A stretch of 64,000 nucleotides of DNA, taken from assembly GCF_900142415.1 (NCBI RefSeq), contig NZ_FRAU01000001.1, positions 551,246-615,245 on the forward strand. Direction: 5' to 3'. Shown piece after piece: positions 61,769 through 64,000 of the stretch. Made by a program: the position numbers and the translations under genes. The stretch's first letter is position 1. Every line of letters starts with the position of its first letter. The stretch comes from Rhodothermus profundi (GTDB lineage Bacteria; Bacteroidota; Rhodothermia; Rhodothermales; Rhodothermaceae). The notes below the pieces were generated by a model. It was not told the origin of the DNA. It saw only the letters and a list, made by a program, of their open reading frames with translations, and ran no database searches.

Positions 61769-62563
61769 ATGCAGGTAACAATGCACGAAACGCTGCTCCT
61801 TGAACGCGACGGGCCGGTGGCTGTGTTAACGTTGAACCGACCCGAACGACGCAATGCGCTCAATCGCACTCTGGAAAAGGCGCTGCACAACGCGCTGCTG
61901 CACGTGCGAGACGATCCAGATATCCGCGCCATCGTGCTGACCGGTGCGGGACCTGACTTCTGCTCAGGTGCCGATCTGGACGCCTTTCAGGCCAACCCCT
62001 CACCGGCCTTCGTGCGCCAGCACTTGCTGCAGGTCTACGGCCCTCTGGTTGAACTGATAACGTCGATCGAAAAACCCATCCTGGGCGCTATCAATGGCAC
62101 CGCGGCCGGGGCCGGATGCTCGCTGGCGCTGGCCTGCGACCTGCGCATCATGGCCGACAACGCAAGCCTGATGCTGGCTTTTAGCAACATCGGCCTGGTC
62201 CCCGACATGGGGGCCACGTTTCTACTGGTGCGCCTGGTGGGCTATGCACGCGCCTTTGAAATGGCAGCCGAAGGGCAGCGCATCCCGGCCAGCCGTTGTC
62301 TTTCGTGGGGACTGGCCAACCGGGTGGTGCCAGCAGACCGACTCCAGGAAGAAGCGCGTCGCTGGGCCCATGAGCTGGCGGCCCGTCCCACGCTAGCCCT
62401 GGGCCTGACCAAAACAGCCCTGCACTATGCACTTACCGCTTCCTTGCGTGAGGCCGTTGCCTATGAAGCGCTCCTTCAGCAACAGTGCATCCTGAGCAAC
62501 GACCACCGCGAAGGGGTCCAGGCCTTCCTGGAAAAACGTCCCCCCGTATTTACCGGAAGCTGA
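61769..62563 (+). CDS. Enoyl-CoA hydratase/isomerase, PaaG-like
   Basis: A 264-residue crotonase-fold protein. It has NRPERRNALNRTLEKAL, FCSGADLDAF (oxyanion-hole region) and GTAAGAGCSLALACDLRIMA. The stretch MLAFSNIGLVPDMGATFLLV resembles PaaG, the phenylacetate-pathway isomerase, with Asp146 in PDMG matching its catalytic Asp. The two crotonase Glu positions (GGCELA and QPEI) are Ser here, so classic hydration is unlikely and isomerisation more so. An in-frame ATG at codon 5 is also possible. Divergent from the SDR; 3 nt before the amidase. Confidence 0.87.
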   Translation: MQVTMHETLLLERDGPVAVLTLNRPERRNALNRTLEKALHNALLHVRDDPDIRAIVLTGAGPDFCSGADLDAFQANPSPAFVRQHLLQVYGPLVELITSIEKPILGAINGTAAGAGCSLALACDLRIMADNASLMLAFSNIGLVPDMGATFLLVRLVGYARAFEMAAEGQRIPASRCLSWGLANRVVPADRLQEEARRWAHELAARPTLALGLTKTALHYALTASLREAVAYEALLQQQCILSNDHREGVQAFLEKRPPVFTGS

Positions 62564-62566
62564 ATC

Positions 62567-63994
62567 ATGGAACTGTGGCAACACTCCGCACTCGAACTGG
62601 GCCAGTTGATTGCCCGCCGAGAGCTGCGTGCCGTCGAAGTGGTCGAGCATTTTCTAGAGCGCATCGCCGCGCTAAATCCTACCCTTAACGCGCTTGTCAC
62701 GCTGGACCCGGAAGGTGCTCTGGCGGCTGCCCAGGCTGTGGATGAACAGTTGGACCGTGGCGAATCCCTTTCGCCGCTGGCCGGAGTGCCCGTCACGATC
62801 AAGGATCTGACGGAAACGAAAGGTCTGCGGACCACGTACGGCTCGGTGCTGCTGCGCAACCACGTGCCCACCGTCGATGCCGTGCTCGTTGAGCGGCTGC
62901 GCCGGGCTGGACTCCCCATTCTGGGCAAAACCAACACGCCGGAATTCGGTGGCAAATTCGACACCGAGAATCGTCTGTTTGGCGCCACACGCAATCCCTG
63001 GAAGCTGTCGCACAGCCCGGGCGGCTCTTCGGGAGGAGCAGCCGCCCAGGTAGCGGCCGGCCTAGGCCCTCTTGCTCACGGCAACGATGGTGGGGGCTCG
63101 ATTCGCGTGCCTGCCTCCTGTTGCGGCGTGTTCGGACTTAAACCGCAGTTCGGACGCGTGCCTTTCTGGCCCCGCCAGGATAGCTGGGCCACGCTGAACC
63201 ACGAAGGCCCTCTTGCCCGAACCGTGCGCGACGCGGCCGTCCTGCTGGACATCATGGCCGGGCCAGATGCCCGCGATCCCTACAGCCTGCCCGGCCCTGT
63301 CCCTTCGTTTCTGGCTTCCTGCGAAGGCGACGTGCAGGGCCTGCGAGTGGCCTGGAGCCCTACCCCAGGCTATGGCCGCATCGATCCCGAAGTGAAAACG
63401 CTCTGCGAGACGGCCGCTCGCACCTTTGAAGACCTGGGTTGTTACGTCGAAGAAGCTTCTCCGCGGTTGGACTTTCCTGCGGAAGCGTTCCTGGGCATTA
63501 TCGTCCCCCGCATGGTTGCCCAGCTTGAACGCGACCTGCCTCCAGACTTTGCAGCGCACCTGGATCCCATGCTGGCCGTCTTTCTACCTTATGCCGATCA
63601 CCTTTCATCCCGCGACGTAGCTCGCGCCGAATTTACCCGGCTACAACTTTATGATCGGGTGGAAGCCTTCTTGCAACAATACGATCTCTGGCTTTTGCCG
63701 GTTATGGCGGCTCCTCCTCATCGCTCGGGTGAATTCGGTCCTACCGAAGTGGCAGGCCACCCGGTCGAAAGTCCTCTAGAACCATTCTTTACGTTTCCAT
63801 TCAACTTGACCGGACACCCGGCCGCCAGCGTGCCGGCTGGTTTTACGCAGGAGGGATTACCCGTCGGTCTGCAACTTGTCGGTCGACGCTTTGACGAAGC
63901 TACCGTTCTGCGGGCCGCAGCCTGTTACGAGGCGGCTCGTCCATGGGCCAACCATTGGCCTGAGATTGCGCTTCAGCCAACCAACCACGCCTGA
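62567..63994 (+). CDS. Amidase (amidase signature family)
   Basis: A 475-residue Ser-cisSer-Lys hydrolase. The triad positions are Lys79 (VPVTIKDLTE), Ser154 (SPGGSSGGAAA) and Ser178 (GNDGGGSIRVPA), the same numbers as in GatA. LAGVPVTIKD and CGVFGLKPQFGRVP are signatures. It lacks GatA-specific context and is not near gatB; its C-terminus (PAASVPAGFTQEGLPVGLQL) is common to the whole family. The 3-nt gap after the PaaG-like gene suggests one operon, so it may cleave an amide-bound lipid or acyl compound. The end is complete, 7 nt inside the window edge. Confidence 0.9.
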   Translation: MELWQHSALELGQLIARRELRAVEVVEHFLERIAALNPTLNALVTLDPEGALAAAQAVDEQLDRGESLSPLAGVPVTIKDLTETKGLRTTYGSVLLRNHVPTVDAVLVERLRRAGLPILGKTNTPEFGGKFDTENRLFGATRNPWKLSHSPGGSSGGAAAQVAAGLGPLAHGNDGGGSIRVPASCCGVFGLKPQFGRVPFWPRQDSWATLNHEGPLARTVRDAAVLLDIMAGPDARDPYSLPGPVPSFLASCEGDVQGLRVAWSPTPGYGRIDPEVKTLCETAARTFEDLGCYVEEASPRLDFPAEAFLGIIVPRMVAQLERDLPPDFAAHLDPMLAVFLPYADHLSSRDVARAEFTRLQLYDRVEAFLQQYDLWLLPVMAAPPHRSGEFGPTEVAGHPVESPLEPFFTFPFNLTGHPAASVPAGFTQEGLPVGLQLVGRRFDEATVLRAAACYEAARPWANHWPEIALQPTNHA

Positions 63995-64000
63995 CAGACA

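Noticed and set aside
1-64000. CRISPR array, prophage or insertion sequence
   Set aside because: No regular repeat-spacer pattern, no phage structural gene, no transposase or integrase was found.
1-64000. tRNA or rRNA genes
   Set aside because: The gaps between genes are short and show no cloverleaf or rRNA-like sequence that I could recognise; a tool search could still find one.

Overview
The window carries about 46 protein genes and no rRNA, tRNA, CRISPR array or insertion sequence that I can see. The gene families suggest a Gram-negative, respiring thermophile close to Rhodothermus (Rhodothermota). The evidence is the menaquinone pathway, two TonB-dependent receptors with carboxypeptidase-like N-terminal domains, a DUF4249 lipoprotein, a split and fused type IV pilus gene set, and a GC-rich background. 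The taxonomic call is an inference from family content; I could not run a search.

Layout. 1-11.3 kb: menaquinone genes in two blocks on the minus strand (menF-menD, and LysR-menA-menC-menE). They are separated by a Tat-exported molybdenum hydroxylase (two genes), a divergent metallo-beta-lactamase-fold hydrolase and a protoglobin. 11.3-25.2 kb: a long minus-strand run. In transcription order it holds a degenerate M28 peptidase-like lipoprotein, a TIM-barrel protein, PlsC, GatC, a large YfhO-like membrane protein, three glycosyltransferases around wecB, a flippase, a YbbR protein and a small membrane protein. One glycosyltransferase (18.1-19.3 kb) is much more AT-rich than its neighbours.

25.3-39.1 kb: a complete-looking but unusual type IV pilus module in two transcription units, each closed by an intrinsic terminator. 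Unit 1 is pilin, PilC, PilB and three pilin-like membrane proteins. Unit 2 is PilT, a PilM-PilN fusion, a PilO-PilP fusion and a secretin. The pilin lacks Glu5 and has a two-residue leader. PilB carries two N-terminal MshEN-like domains joined by a long acidic linker. The pilin has a sigma-54-type -24/-12 promoter and a structured leader. This is my best candidate for a poorly described system.

39.4-54.1 kb: housekeeping and stress genes: a TPR lipoprotein, Hsp20, a Nudix CoA pyrophosphatase, SufE, a thiosulfate sulfurtransferase, a DUF4249/TonB-receptor pair, GDPD, gyrA, lysine 6-transaminase, lipA, an orphan Phd-type antitoxin and a YgaP-like membrane protein.

54.1-64 kb: a lipid-catabolism cluster: SCP2, an alpha-methylacyl-CoA racemase-like CaiB protein, TetR, a TonB receptor, acyl-CoA ligase, an HSDL2-like SDR, a PaaG-like enoyl-CoA hydratase/isomerase and an amidase. 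Matching palindromes TRAAC-N4-GTTCA lie upstream of the ligase and between the SDR and hydratase genes, and probably mark a TetR regulon.
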